Source: JAOUFP01 sp963801505
GTDB taxonomy: Bacteria; Nitrospirota; Thermodesulfovibrionia; Thermodesulfovibrionales; UBA6898
Assembly: GCA_963801505.1 (NCBI GenBank)
Contig: CAWDEY010000020.1
Span: forward strand, 1-64,000
Direction of reading: 5' to 3'
DNA: 64,000 nucleotides
The notes under the pieces are model-generated. The model saw only the letters and a program-made list of their open reading frames with translations. It did not search any database and was not told the DNA's origin. The translations under genes and the position numbers were made by a program. This document shows, piece after piece, positions 43,925-53,177 of this stretch (position 1 is the first letter of the stretch; each line of letters starts with the position of its first letter).

Positions 43925-45853
43925 ATGAACGCACAAAAAATGGAATTCAAAACAGAAGTAAATCAGATAATGGACTTGATGATACACTCCCTTTATTCAC
44001 ACAAGGAGATATTCCTGCGGGAACTCATCTCCAATGCCTCCGATGCCCTGGACAAGGCCCGTTACGAAGCTCTGCTGAACAAAGAACTGACAGGTACAAA
44101 GGGGGACTGGAAAATCAGGATATCTGCAGACAAAGCTGCGGGGACACTGACTGTCAGCGATAACGGCATAGGAATGGACAAGGATGAGGCGATTGAGGCC
44201 CTTGGGACCATTGCGCATTCAGGCACAAAAGAGTTCCTTCAGTCTCTGAAAAGCAAGGACATACAGGACAACCCTGAGCTGATCGGACAATTCGGCGTCG
44301 GCTTCTATTCAGCTTTCATGGTTGCAGACAGGATTACCGTGCTTTCGAAAAAGGCCGCTTCCAAAGATACCCCGGGAGTCAAATGGGAATCTACAGCCGA
44401 CGGCTCCTTTACCGTAGAAGACATTGAAAAAAAGGAACCTGGCACCGAGATTATTCTGCATGTCAAAGAAGAAGAGAAAAACTACCTTGACGAATGGCAG
44501 ATTCGGGACATCATAAAAAAATATTCCGATTATATAGAATATCCCGTTGTAATGGAAGTGGAAAGAGAGAAGGAATCTGCCATAGAAAAAGGCACCAGGG
44601 TAAAGATAAAGGAAGATGAGACCTTAAATTCCGGAAAGGCCTTATGGCTCAAGGACAAAGCCGAGATCAGCGACACTGAATACAATGAATTCTATCACCA
44701 TATATCCCACGATTTTGCGGACCCCTCAAAGATCATCCACTACAAAGCTGAAGGCACATCAGAGTTCATCTCTCTGCTTTATATTCCATCAAAGGCCCCT
44801 CTTGATATCTTCTACAAAGATTTCAAGATCGGACCTGCACTTTATGTAAAGCGCGTTCAGATAATGGACCACTGCGAACAGCTCATCCCCCAATATCTCA
44901 GGTTCGTAAAAGGGTTGGTAGATTCCTCTGATCTGCCTCTCAATGTCTCCAGAGAGATGCTGCAGAACAACCGGCAGACTGAGGTCATCAAAAACAACAT
45001 CACCAAGAAGATACTCGAATCTCTGGCCGAGATGAAGAAAAACGAATATGATAAATATCTTGCTTTCTTCAAAGAATTCGGAAAGATACTGAAAGAAGGA
45101 TTGCATTATGATTATTCAAGAAAAGAGCTGATCGCCGACCTACTTCTTCTTCATTCAACAAAGGCCGAAAAGGGGACCTTCAGAACACTCCAGGATTATG
45201 TCAGTGCCATGAAGGACGACCAAAAGGAGATCTATTACCTCACAGGGAATTCACTGGATGAGGTTTTAAAATCGCCCTATCTCGAGATGTTTACAGAAAA
45301 AGACTATGAAGTCCTTGTCCTGCTGGATGAAATCGATGATTTGATTTTCAGCAACTTCGAATATAAAGGTAAAAAGTTCAAGTCCATAATAAAGGGTGAA
45401 ATCAGTATCGACAAACAAACACAGGAAAACGAAAAACAATCAAAGGAAAAGTTTGAAAAACTCCTGATTTTCATCAGAGACAGCTTAAAAGACGAGGTGA
45501 AAGATGTAAGAATCTCTGGCCGCTTAAAAGAATCACCCTGCTGTCTCGTATCGGATGAAGGAGACCTTGACCCCCGAATGGAACAACTTTTAAAATCCAT
45601 GGGGCAGGATGTCCCGGAGCGCAAGAAAATACTCGAAATTAATCCTTTGCACCCTATTTTTGATACCATGCTCGGGATCTTCGACAAAGACAAGAGTGAC
45701 AATATCCTCAAGGAATATACTGCTCTTATTTTAGATCAGGCGCTCTTACTGGAAGGGTCAAAACCGAAAGACCCGGTCCTGTTCATAAAATATCTGTCGA
45801 ACCTTATGCTGGAACACGCAAAAGATGAGCATCCTGCTTCCCTGGCTCATTAG
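43925..45853 (+). CDS. htpG: HSP90-family chaperone HtpG
   Basis: A 642-residue HSP90 protein. The N-terminal ATPase has EIFLRELISNASDALDKARY, SDNGIGMDKDEAIEALGTIA, HSGTKEFLQSL, LIGQFGVGFYSAFMVADRIT. The middle domain has LPLNVSREMLQNNRQTEVIK, and the C-terminal dimerisation domain ends near LDQALLLEGSKPKDP. It is a cytoplasmic ATP-dependent chaperone for late folding and stress recovery. ATG 43925 (MNAQKMEFKTEV) is preceded by GAGGTG; the frame opens at 43886, inside the CIRCE operator, which rules out that earlier start. The CIRCE element shows that HrcA represses it. Confidence 0.97.
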   Translation: MNAQKMEFKTEVNQIMDLMIHSLYSHKEIFLRELISNASDALDKARYEALLNKELTGTKGDWKIRISADKAAGTLTVSDNGIGMDKDEAIEALGTIAHSGTKEFLQSLKSKDIQDNPELIGQFGVGFYSAFMVADRITVLSKKAASKDTPGVKWESTADGSFTVEDIEKKEPGTEIILHVKEEEKNYLDEWQIRDIIKKYSDYIEYPVVMEVEREKESAIEKGTRVKIKEDETLNSGKALWLKDKAEISDTEYNEFYHHISHDFADPSKIIHYKAEGTSEFISLLYIPSKAPLDIFYKDFKIGPALYVKRVQIMDHCEQLIPQYLRFVKGLVDSSDLPLNVSREMLQNNRQTEVIKNNITKKILESLAEMKKNEYDKYLAFFKEFGKILKEGLHYDYSRKELIADLLLLHSTKAEKGTFRTLQDYVSAMKDDQKEIYYLTGNSLDEVLKSPYLEMFTEKDYEVLVLLDEIDDLIFSNFEYKGKKFKSIIKGEISIDKQTQENEKQSKEKFEKLLIFIRDSLKDEVKDVRISGRLKESPCCLVSDEGDLDPRMEQLLKSMGQDVPERKKILEINPLHPIFDTMLGIFDKDKSDNILKEYTALILDQALLLEGSKPKDPVLFIKYLSNLMLEHAKDEHPASLAH

Positions 45854-45872
45854 GCATAATGATAATTTTTTC

Positions 45873-45901
45873 TTGACGTCTCAGGGTCCTTTAAGTGATA
45901 A
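45873..45901 (+). promoter_or_regulatory. Promoter of the cold-shock gene
   Basis: TTGACG (45873-45878), a 17-base spacer and TGATAA (45896-45901). The predicted leader is about 70 nt before ATG 45978. Confidence 0.6.
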
Positions 45902-45977
45902 TTTCGCCGGATGTTTCGGAAGCCTGTGTAATTAAATTCCGAAAGCTCCAAATCATTTTTCAGGAGGAAAAAGCAGC

Positions 45978-46178
45978 ATGCAGAAAGGTACAGTAAAGTG
46001 GTTCAACGAAAGCAAAGGGTTTGGCTTCATCACAAAGGAAGACGGAGGGGACGTCTTCGTCCATTATTCCGAGATTCAGTCCAACAGCTTTAAGACCCTT
46101 GCAGAAGGCCAGGAGGTGTCCTTTGAGGTTGCAGATGGTCCTAAAGGCCCAAAGGCCGTTAACGTTACGAAAGCCTGA
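45978..46178 (+). CDS. cspA: Cold-shock-domain protein
   Basis: A 66-residue single cold-shock domain: GTVKWFNESKGFGFITKEDG contains RNP1 (KGFGFI) and DVFVHYSEI contains RNP2 (VFVHY); EGQEVSFEVADGPKGPKAVN completes the five-strand barrel. It binds single-stranded RNA/DNA and melts secondary structure. CAGGAGG lies 12 bases before the ATG. It has its own promoter and a perfect terminator, so it is monocistronic. Confidence 0.95.
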   Translation: MQKGTVKWFNESKGFGFITKEDGGDVFVHYSEIQSNSFKTLAEGQEVSFEVADGPKGPKAVNVTKA

Positions 46179-46203
46179 TATCCATTAAACCTGAAATTAC
46201 TAG

Positions 46204-46230
46204 GCCCCTCTGATATCAGAGGGGCTTTTT
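46204..46230 (+). terminator. Rho-independent terminator of the cold-shock gene
   Basis: The perfect palindrome GCCCCTCTGATATCAGAGGGGC is followed by TTTTTT. It starts 25 bases after the stop codon. Confidence 0.92.
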
Positions 46231-46250
46231 TATGTGTTTGGCATAAAGGC

Positions 46251-46394
46251 ACTTACCGCAGAGGCGCAAAGATCGCAGAGATTTTAGACTATTTTGCTTG
46301 CCACTGAGAGGGCGGCAAACAAAAGATAATCTGCACAATAAAGGCGGAAATGTCTAATTTTCCTCTCTGCGTCCTCTGTGTCTCTGCGGTGAAC
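46251..46394. repeat. Long palindromic repeat, CACCGCAGAGGCGCAGAG family
   Basis: ACCGCAGAGGCGCAAAGATC on the left pairs with CTGTGTCTCTGCGGTGAA on the right, flanking about 100 bases. It is the same family as 37601-37735 and 53420-53582. Confidence 0.7.
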
Positions 46395-46401
46395 TATTAC
46401 C

Positions 46402-46644
46402 TTATTTTTTTCTGGCTGCCATCAGTCTGTCGTACTTTTCAGCGCCAACACAGTCTCTGGCGGCAGGGCACCACTCAATGCAGGAAGGCTGCATTTCGCG
46501 TGTTATCTTTTTTCCGCATTTTTTGCACTCCCCCTCGACTTCATCCGTCCACATTTCATTTACCGTATCACACCAGAAACAAGTTACCTCTTCAGGATAT
46601 GGTGTTCTGATCTCTCTGCTTCCCGGACAACTTTCCTTAAACAT
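46402..46644 (-). CDS. Small zinc-ribbon-like Cys-rich protein
   Basis: An 80-residue protein with PYPEEVTCFWCDTVNEMWTD, ECKKCGKKITREMQPSCIEW and CPAARDCVGAEKYDRLMAAR. The two CxxC pairs form a likely zinc ribbon, and the PSCIEWCPAAxxCVG tail adds three more Cys. Similar small proteins occur in anaerobes and are at times labelled phosphohydrolase-associated without evidence; a metal- or Fe-S-binding accessory role is inferred. Single gene next to a long palindromic repeat. No clear SD is seen. Confidence 0.8.
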   Translation of the reverse strand: MFKESCPGSREIRTPYPEEVTCFWCDTVNEMWTDEVEGECKKCGKKITREMQPSCIEWCPAARDCVGAEKYDRLMAARKK

Positions 46645-46897
46645 ACTTATATTTTACCGATTTCAGCGTGAAAGTATATGACCTATATCATGCCTTCTTT
46701 ACATTCTAGTTGAACTAATACTAACACGAGAGGCGGAAGTGATGAAAAAAGCCTTACTCTGCGACACCTTACAACACGTGAGCTCGACCAACAGGCAGCA
46801 AACAGGAGAAAACTTATCGTGAGCTTTCCTTCAGGTGAAAACAAATTAAAATCAAGTCGTCATTAAGGTTTTTTCAGCGCTTCTGCCTCGAATATCA

Positions 46898-47500
46898 TCA
46901 ATGTTGAGGTCTACCCCACCGCCTGAAGATATCGTGCTCTATTGCCATCAGGTCGAGGATCTTCCCCGCGGCAAAATCTACCATGTCTTCTATAGTCCGC
47001 GGCTGGTGATAAAATCCCATAACAGGCGGAGCTATCCTCACGCCCAGCCTTGCCAGCTTCAACATGTTTTCCAGATGAATGGCGCTAAACGGCATCTCCC
47101 GGGGTGAAATTACCAGCGCCCTTCCCTCTTTTATGGTAACATCAGCCGTCCGCTGTATAAGGTTTTCCGTATATCCATTGGCAACGCCCGAGAGGGTCTT
47201 CATTGAACAAGGGACGATGAACATACCATCAGTACTGAAAGACCCGCTGGAAACAGGAGCGGAAAGGTCCATTTCGTGATAATAATAAATATTTTCTGAA
47301 CTTAACGCCCGCCTGACCTTGCCCTGGACCTCTTCTGCAGCATCAGCATACCAGTCAAGCCCGGTTTCCTGGCGTACGATAGGAAAGGCCTGTGAAGATA
47401 TAAGCAGATGAACTTCTGATACCTTTACGACTTCCCGCAAGACTCTTAGACCAACAGCAGAACCGGTAGCTCCGGTTATAGCAAAAACAAATTTTCTCAT
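46898..47500 (-). CDS. ubiX: UbiX-type flavin prenyltransferase
   Basis: A 200-residue Rossmann-like flavoprotein: FVFAITGATGSAVGLRVLRE, SVSGSF-type loop APVSSGSFSTDGMFIVPCSM KTL, ALVISPREMPFSAIHLENML and ..VMGFYHQPRTIEDMVDFAAG. It makes the prenylated FMN cofactor used by UbiD-type decarboxylases. It overlaps the UbiA-type gene by four bases (ATGA), so the two are co-translated. Next to a UbiA/MqnP prenyltransferase it probably serves menaquinone synthesis by the futalosine route. A UbiD partner is not in the window. Confidence 0.92.
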   Translation of the reverse strand: MRKFVFAITGATGSAVGLRVLREVVKVSEVHLLISSQAFPIVRQETGLDWYADAAEEVQGKVRRALSSENIYYYHEMDLSAPVSSGSFSTDGMFIVPCSMKTLSGVANGYTENLIQRTADVTIKEGRALVISPREMPFSAIHLENMLKLARLGVRIAPPVMGFYHQPRTIEDMVDFAAGKILDLMAIEHDIFRRWGRPQH

Positions 47501-48357
47501 ACAATATAATCCATCAGGGTAAAGATAAATACTGTCACGCTGATATAGCCGTTCATATTAAAAAAAGCGATATCGAGTTTTCTGAGATCGTCAACCTTGA
47601 TCAGAGAATGTTCATAGATAAAAAGCCCTGCTGTCAAAAACATTCCGGTCCAATATAAACCTCCTAAATTGAAAATAATACCATTTGCAACAAGCAGGAG
47701 AAAACTTGTTATATGAAATATTCTAGAAAGATAAATAGATTTACTGATGCCGAATCTCTTAGGTATGGAATATAGTCCGTATTTTCTGTCAAAGTCGATG
47801 TCCTGTAACGCATATAACACGTCAAATCCGGCCAGCCAGAAAATTACAGCGATGACCAGAGGTATGATTTCAATATCGAAAGACCCTTTCACCGCAATCC
47901 ATGAACCCAAAGGAGCAGCAGATATCGCGAGTCCGAGAACAAAATGGGACATCCAGGTAAAACGTTTTGTGTAGGAATAGATAATAAGAACAACAATCGC
48001 TATTGGAGAGAGCTTCAGGCATAAAGGATTCAGCATATATGCCGCGAGCACCAGGAAAATAAAGGAAACAATGACAAAAAGAACAGCGGCAAAAACACTG
48101 ATGGCGCCCCGAGGGATTTCACGTCCTTCGGTGCGAGGATTCACGCTGTCGATTTTTCTGTCGATAATCCTGTTAAGACCCATTGCGCCTGACCTTGCCC
48201 CAACCATTGCGATGACTATCCATCCAATCTGCCTTAAGTCCGGAATTCCGGAGGCAGCTATCAAGGCTGACGTAAAGGCAAACGGAAGCGCAAATACTGA
48301 ATGGGAAAACTTAATCATCCTCAAATAAATGGATATTTTATCTATAGCCGTCTCCAT
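47497..48357 (-). CDS. mqnP: UbiA-family prenyltransferase (MqnP-like)
   Basis: A 286-residue membrane enzyme with eight or nine helices. The first Asp-rich motif is GLNRIIDRKIDSVNPRTEGR and the second is DVLYALQDIDFDRKYGLYSI, both characteristic of UbiA prenyltransferases. YLRMIKFSHSVFALPFAFTS is typical of the MqnP/UbiA N-terminus. It joins a polyprenyl diphosphate to an aromatic head group at the inner membrane. ATG 48357 is preceded by AAAGGAAAC; the ORF's earlier ATG (48369) has its SD too close. It is upstream of ubiX with a four-base overlap. Confidence 0.88.
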   Translation of the reverse strand: METAIDKISIYLRMIKFSHSVFALPFAFTSALIAASGIPDLRQIGWIVIAMVGARSGAMGLNRIIDRKIDSVNPRTEGREIPRGAISVFAAVLFVIVSFIFLVLAAYMLNPLCLKLSPIAIVVLIIYSYTKRFTWMSHFVLGLAISAAPLGSWIAVKGSFDIEIIPLVIAVIFWLAGFDVLYALQDIDFDRKYGLYSIPKRFGISKSIYLSRIFHITSFLLLVANGIIFNLGGLYWTGMFLTAGLFIYEHSLIKVDDLRKLDIAFFNMNGYISVTVFIFTLMDYIV

Positions 48358-48513
48358 GTTTCCTTTCATCCTTCTGCTTCTGGGCCAAACATAAGAAAAA
48401 ACATATCGGAAGTTGTTTTATATATATTACAACACTGTCTTAAAAGTTTAAATGTATTATGTACGATAGAGTTAACTTATCAGAGAGCATTAAGTTATTA
48501 TATAGATCGAGTC

Positions 48514-51045
48514 ATGCAGAAATTTATAGTCATCAAGGGCGCCCGGGAGCACAACCTTAAAAATATCAGCCTCTCTATTCCCAGAGATGCCATTACCGTG
48601 ATAACCGGTCCTTCAGGCTCCGGCAAATCCTCTCTTGCAATAGATACAATCTATGCTGAAGGCCAGCGACGTTATGTTGAGAGCCTCTCTGCGTATTCGA
48701 GACAATTTCTGGAGCAACTGCAAAAACCTGATATAGATTACATAGAAGGGCTTTCCCCTTCTATTGCCATTGACCAGAAAACTGTCAGCAGGAGTCCACG
48801 TTCGACACTCGGAACAATAACGGAAATTTATGATTATCTTCGTGTTCTTTATACTCGCCTGGGAAAGCCGTTATGTTACAACTGCGGGTCTGTAATTTCT
48901 CCTCAGGGATCGGAAAATATTCTTAAGGCATTACTGTCTTTGCCCGAAAAAACAAAAATACAGGTCCTTGCACCGATAGTAAGGGACCGAAAAGGAAACT
49001 ATCGTAAAGAACTTCAGGAAATGCGCAGCGAGGGATTTGTCAGGGCAAGAATAGATAACAAAATGACAGACCTGACGCACGATATTTTACTGGAGAAAAC
49101 AAAACGGCATACCATAGAGATAGTCATAGACAGACTCATCATAAAAAATGGGATTGAAAGACAGCTTACAGAGGCCATTGAGACATCCTTCAAATATGCT
49201 GATGTCCTTGTCGTAAACATTGTTGATAAGAATAAAGATATCATTTTTTCTAAAACTGCTGCCTGTCTGAACTGTGGCATAAGTTATCCTGACATCAACC
49301 CGAGGTTTTTTTCTTTTAACAGTTCAAGCGGGGCCTGTCCCGTATGTAAAGGCCTTGGGTTCGAAGGTATGCAGGAAGACTCTGAAGAGATATTCGGACA
49401 GCGGCCCTGCAGGGCATGCAAAGGTTTCAGACTTGGGAAAGAGGCTTTAAGCGTGATATTTCAGGGGATCAATATCGGAGAATTCTGCGCGATGTCAGTA
49501 AAAGAGGCCATCTCTTTTCTGGGAAATATCGTATTGACGGAGAGGGAAAACATAATCGCCTCAAGAATACTGAAAGAAGTAAAAGACAGACTCTCATTTT
49601 TGATGACTGTAGGACTGGGATATCTGACACTGGAGAGACCTTCCCTTACGCTTTCAGGAGGCGAATCTCAAAGGGTGCGTCTCGCAACACAGATGGGCTC
49701 GACTTTGACCGGCGTTTTATACGTCCTCGATGAGCCCAGCATAGGACTCCACGCAAAAGATTGTGTGAAGCTGCTGAAAAGTCTTTCTGATATAAAGGAT
49801 GCGGGTAATACAATTATCGTTGTTGAACACGATGAAGAAACAATCAACTGGTCAGACCACATTATTGATATGGGGCCGGGCGCGGGCACAAAAGGTGGAT
49901 GGGTTGTCGCAGAGGGGACCTCTGAAGAGATAAAGCATAATGCTAATTCCCTCACCGGTCAATACCTGAACGGGTCTATCTCCATTGCAATTCCCTCAAT
50001 AAGAAGAAAAACAGTCGATTTTATCGAAATACAGGGGGCGTCAGAACATAACCTGAAAAATATTGACGTGAAAATACCTCTCAGGCTGTTTACCGCTGTC
50101 ACCGGTGTTTCCGGTTCAGGAAAAAGCACATTAATCTTTGATATACTCTATGAAGCCGCCCATAACGCCATGTCTCGCTTGCCTGCAAACAAATATATCT
50201 CAAAGAAATATACGTCTGTAAAAGGGTTGAATCTGATAGACAGGGTCATCAGTGTTGATCAGTCGCCTATAGGCCGTACTCCGAGATCAAATCCTGCAAC
50301 ATATACCGGTTTTTTCTCTTTGATCAGAGAACTTTTTTCACTTCTCCAGGATTCAAAATTAAGGGGATATTCCATATCCAGGTTCAGCTTTAATCGTACT
50401 GGCGGGAGGTGTGAAACCTGCCATGGCAACGGGTTGATTAAAGTCGAAATGCATTTTCTCCCTGATGTATACATACTTTGCGACAGCTGCAAAGGGAAAA
50501 GATACAATAATGAAACTCTGGAAATACGCTTCAAAGGGAAAAATATCTCTGAAGTACTTGATATGACAATATCCGAGGCCTTAAGTTTTTTTGAAAATAT
50601 TCCAAAGATCAGAAGAAAACTGATGGTGCTTGATGACATTGGACTGGGGTATCTTCAACTCGGGCAATCTGCGCTGACACTCTCAGGCGGCGAGTCTCAA
50701 AGGATAAGACTATCACGAGAACTGGGCAAAAAATCTACAGGCAATGCCCTTTATATTCTGGACGAACCTACCACAGGTCTGCATTTCGCCGACATTCAGA
50801 GACTTCTCGATATAATAAATATGCTTGTAGCTCAGGGAAACACTGTTGTAGTCATAGAACATAATCTGGATATTATAAAGTCAGCAGACTACATCATAGA
50901 TCTGGGTCCTGAAGGCGGAGAAAACGGAGGACACCTGATCGCCGAGGGTACACCTGAAGACATTATCAATAACCCGGCATCTTACACCGGCATGTTCCTT
51001 AAGCCTAAACTCATAAACTCCTCAGGGGATCAGGCTGACGGCTGA
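48514..51045 (+). CDS. uvrA: UvrA excinuclease subunit lacking the insertion domain
   Basis: An 843-residue UvrA with two ABC ATPase units: Walker A GPSGSGKS (32-39) and GVSGSGKST, signatures TLSGGESQRVRLA and TLSGGESQRIRLSRELGK, and Walker B LYVLDEPSIGLH and LYILDEPTTGLH. The UvrB-binding segment is present (APIVRDRKGNYRKELQEMRS EGFVRARID). After the first zinc finger (C251, C254, C275, C278) only about 20 residues precede CRACKG (299-302), where canonical UvrA has about 110. The ~90-residue insertion domain that touches DNA is therefore absent, which explains the short length (usual 930-950). Met 48514 is chosen by homology; the long upstream extension is spurious. Confidence 0.92.
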   Translation: MQKFIVIKGAREHNLKNISLSIPRDAITVITGPSGSGKSSLAIDTIYAEGQRRYVESLSAYSRQFLEQLQKPDIDYIEGLSPSIAIDQKTVSRSPRSTLGTITEIYDYLRVLYTRLGKPLCYNCGSVISPQGSENILKALLSLPEKTKIQVLAPIVRDRKGNYRKELQEMRSEGFVRARIDNKMTDLTHDILLEKTKRHTIEIVIDRLIIKNGIERQLTEAIETSFKYADVLVVNIVDKNKDIIFSKTAACLNCGISYPDINPRFFSFNSSSGACPVCKGLGFEGMQEDSEEIFGQRPCRACKGFRLGKEALSVIFQGINIGEFCAMSVKEAISFLGNIVLTERENIIASRILKEVKDRLSFLMTVGLGYLTLERPSLTLSGGESQRVRLATQMGSTLTGVLYVLDEPSIGLHAKDCVKLLKSLSDIKDAGNTIIVVEHDEETINWSDHIIDMGPGAGTKGGWVVAEGTSEEIKHNANSLTGQYLNGSISIAIPSIRRKTVDFIEIQGASEHNLKNIDVKIPLRLFTAVTGVSGSGKSTLIFDILYEAAHNAMSRLPANKYISKKYTSVKGLNLIDRVISVDQSPIGRTPRSNPATYTGFFSLIRELFSLLQDSKLRGYSISRFSFNRTGGRCETCHGNGLIKVEMHFLPDVYILCDSCKGKRYNNETLEIRFKGKNISEVLDMTISEALSFFENIPKIRRKLMVLDDIGLGYLQLGQSALTLSGGESQRIRLSRELGKKSTGNALYILDEPTTGLHFADIQRLLDIINMLVAQGNTVVVIEHNLDIIKSADYIIDLGPEGGENGGHLIAEGTPEDIINNPASYTGMFLKPKLINSSGDQADG

Positions 51046-51269
51046 AGGCTGACTCTCCTCTGGCGTCGCCGAAGGCGACACGAGCTGAAGTATATCAAAT
51101 CACCTACTCCATCCTGTCCAGTCATCTCATGGGCCCTAAGTCTTGAGAGAGCACCTAAAAGCCTGCTTCCTTCAGTCTATCCCCCTGCGTAGTCTTTTTC
51201 TCTCACTTTTAAAATTAGGGACATTTATTTTAAACTTAAAGACAGTCCGGAAAGGAGTTTTACTATATA

Positions 51270-52289
51270 ATGCCAAATTATAAGATATTTCTGTCTCTTC
51301 TTCTGTGCTCATGCATAATGCTGCTGAGTTCCTGCAACTCCAACAAGCTTTCAACGTACAAAAAAAGCAAAGCCCTGATGGATACTTTTGTTACTATCAC
51401 CGTAGTGGCTGAATCCAGAGAAACAGCTGATAAGGCTATTGAAAGCGCGTTTGACGTTATCGAGCAATATGGGGACCTGATCAATTTTTTTTCTGATAAA
51501 AGTGAATTAACGGCTATCAACAGGAGCGCAGGAATACATGAAGTAAGGGTATCTCCTGAAACACTTGATACCATAGAAAAAGCAGTATATGTCTCTGAAA
51601 AATCAGATGGAGCTTTTGACCCTTCAATAGGACCTGAAATAAAACTATGGGATTTTTTTAAAAAAATAAAACCCTCTGATGCTGAAATCAGGAGGAATCT
51701 TCCTTTAGTTAATTACAAAAACATTATTATTGACAAAGGCAAATCAACCGTATTTCTCAAAAAGAAAGATATGCTTCTTGATCTTGGCGGCATAGCAAAA
51801 GGATATGCTGCTGATCTCGCGGTGCAAGACCTCAAACAAAAAGGGATAATCGCCGGCATCGTTGCCATTGCAGGTGACATAAAAGCCTTTGGCTTAAAGC
51901 CTGATAAAAGCCCCTGGGTTGTGGGCATTAAAAACCCCCGACAAAAAAGCAGTGACGATGAGATAATTGCAAGGGTACCTCTCAGAGACAAGGCAATTTC
52001 AACTTCAGGGGATTATGAGCGATATTTTATTATGGACGGACAGAGGTACCATCATCTGCTGATACCCCAAACAGGGTATCCGGGATATGCCTGTCAGAGT
52101 GCAACCGTAATTGCCGATAAAGGAGTCACGACCGACGGCTTCGATAACGCCTTGTTTATCCTTGGCCCTGAAAAGGGGATAGAACTTGCCAACAAATTAG
52201 GTGTGGATGCTATTATTATCGACAGCAAAGGGGCTATGCATACAACAGCAGGGTTACAAGGGAAACTTACCATTGAAAAAAACCATTAA
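51270..52289 (+). CDS. apbE: ApbE FAD:protein FMN transferase, lipoprotein
   Basis: A 339-residue ApbE. The lipoprotein signal LLLCSCIMLLSSC is followed by KSKALMDTFVTITVVAESRE, DKSELTAINRSAGIHEV, SDGAFDPSIGPEIKLWDFFK, LDLGGIAKGYAADLAVQDLK, VAIAGDIKAFG, RDKAISTSGDYERYF and GVTTDGFDNALFILGPEKGI. It uses FAD to attach FMN covalently to Thr or Ser of target proteins such as NqrB/C, RnfD/G or FMN-binding domains. It is the first gene of a four-gene unit with a NusG-II protein, a Gx transporter and YacG, and overlaps the next by 17 bases. AAAGGAG lies ~14 bases before the ATG. Confidence 0.93.
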   Translation: MPNYKIFLSLLLCSCIMLLSSCNSNKLSTYKKSKALMDTFVTITVVAESRETADKAIESAFDVIEQYGDLINFFSDKSELTAINRSAGIHEVRVSPETLDTIEKAVYVSEKSDGAFDPSIGPEIKLWDFFKKIKPSDAEIRRNLPLVNYKNIIIDKGKSTVFLKKKDMLLDLGGIAKGYAADLAVQDLKQKGIIAGIVAIAGDIKAFGLKPDKSPWVVGIKNPRQKSSDDEIIARVPLRDKAISTSGDYERYFIMDGQRYHHLLIPQTGYPGYACQSATVIADKGVTTDGFDNALFILGPEKGIELANKLGVDAIIIDSKGAMHTTAGLQGKLTIEKNH

Positions 52290-52659
52290 CAATACTACAC
52301 TCGCAGACAGACTGTTGTTTATACTCCTGATTTCTGTATCCATCGCAGGGATCTTTTTTTCAAGAGATGCCCTGTCACAGGGATCAGACGTTATCATAGA
52401 GGTTGACGGTAAACCGGTATATACCCTACCCTTATACTCAAACAGATTGCTTTCCATAGACGGTCCATACGGCCCTACTCTCATAGAGATAGAAAGAGGG
52501 AAGGTGCGGGTAAAAGAGTCCCATTGCCGGAACCAGATCTGTGTCAAGGAAGGCTGGATATCCAGAGGCGCAATAGTATGTCTTCCCAATAAGCTTGTTA
52601 TTATTGTAGGCGGCAGCAAAAAGGACAAACAGCAGGGCATTGATGCAATTACAGGATAA
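52273..52659 (+). CDS. NusG domain II-containing membrane-anchored protein
   Basis: A 128-residue protein starting at TTG 52273 (LKKTINNTT), inside the end of apbE. One N-terminal helix (LLFILLISVSIAGIFFS) is followed by a NusG-II domain: DVIIEVDGKPVYTLPLYSNR, IERGKVRVKESHCRNQICVK, GWISRGAIVCLPNKLVIIVG. The two Cys of CRNQIC are conserved in this family. Such proteins occur in operons with ApbE and Gx/Hepps-I transporters in extracellular or membrane flavin-transfer systems. It overlaps the next gene by 17 bases. The start is inferred, because no ATG fits. Confidence 0.85.
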   Translation: MKKTINNTTLADRLLFILLISVSIAGIFFSRDALSQGSDVIIEVDGKPVYTLPLYSNRLLSIDGPYGPTLIEIERGKVRVKESHCRNQICVKEGWISRGAIVCLPNKLVIIVGGSKKDKQQGIDAITG

Positions 52660-53176
52660 ACAGCGCATTGCTATTCTTGCAGCCTATGCCCTTGCCCTGC
52701 ATGGTTTTGAAAGCCTTCTGCCGACTCCGATACCCTGGCTCAAACTCGGACTCACAAATATCATAACCGTCGTAGCCCTTATCCTCTACGGATTCAGGAC
52801 CGCCCTTTTGGTCACTCTGCTACGGGTTGTACTTGCTTCCATTTTCATAGGCACTTTTTTGGGCCCTGCCTTCATCTTAAGTGCAGGCGGCGGCATAGCC
52901 AGCGTCATTGCCATGGGGCTGAGCATAAAATTGTTCAAAAATCTCTTCGGCACTGTCGGAATAAGCCTGATCGGCGCGCTTTTCCATAATATAGCGCAAT
53001 TGTCAATGGCTTATTTTCTGTTTATACAAAGGATCGAGGCGGTGCTCATCATCGCTCCCCTCATAGTGCTCATAGGATCAGTCACAGGGCTCGTAAACGG
53101 TGTTGTCTCAGACATAATGATAAAAAACCTGTTGAAAAAAGATAGCGAAAAAATTCAGAATGTAGCTGAGGTATGA
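52643..53176 (+). CDS. Gx transporter family (Hepps_I) membrane protein
   Basis: A 177-residue membrane protein with five or six helices. It has LPTPIPWLKLGLTNIITVVA, LRVVLASIFIGTFLGPAFIL, SAGGGIASVIAMGLSIKLF and GALFHNIAQLSMAYFLF, which define the family called Gx transporter or heptaprenyl diphosphate synthase component I. It resembles ECF-type substrate-binding subunits and probably carries a flavin-related or isoprenoid-related substrate; no synthase activity is expected. The tail is hydrophilic (KDSEKIQNVAEV). It is translationally coupled to the genes on either side (overlap of 17 bases upstream, one base gap downstream). Confidence 0.88.
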   Translation: MQLQDKQRIAILAAYALALHGFESLLPTPIPWLKLGLTNIITVVALILYGFRTALLVTLLRVVLASIFIGTFLGPAFILSAGGGIASVIAMGLSIKLFKNLFGTVGISLIGALFHNIAQLSMAYFLFIQRIEAVLIIAPLIVLIGSVTGLVNGVVSDIMIKNLLKKDSEKIQNVAEV

Positions 53177-53177
53177 C

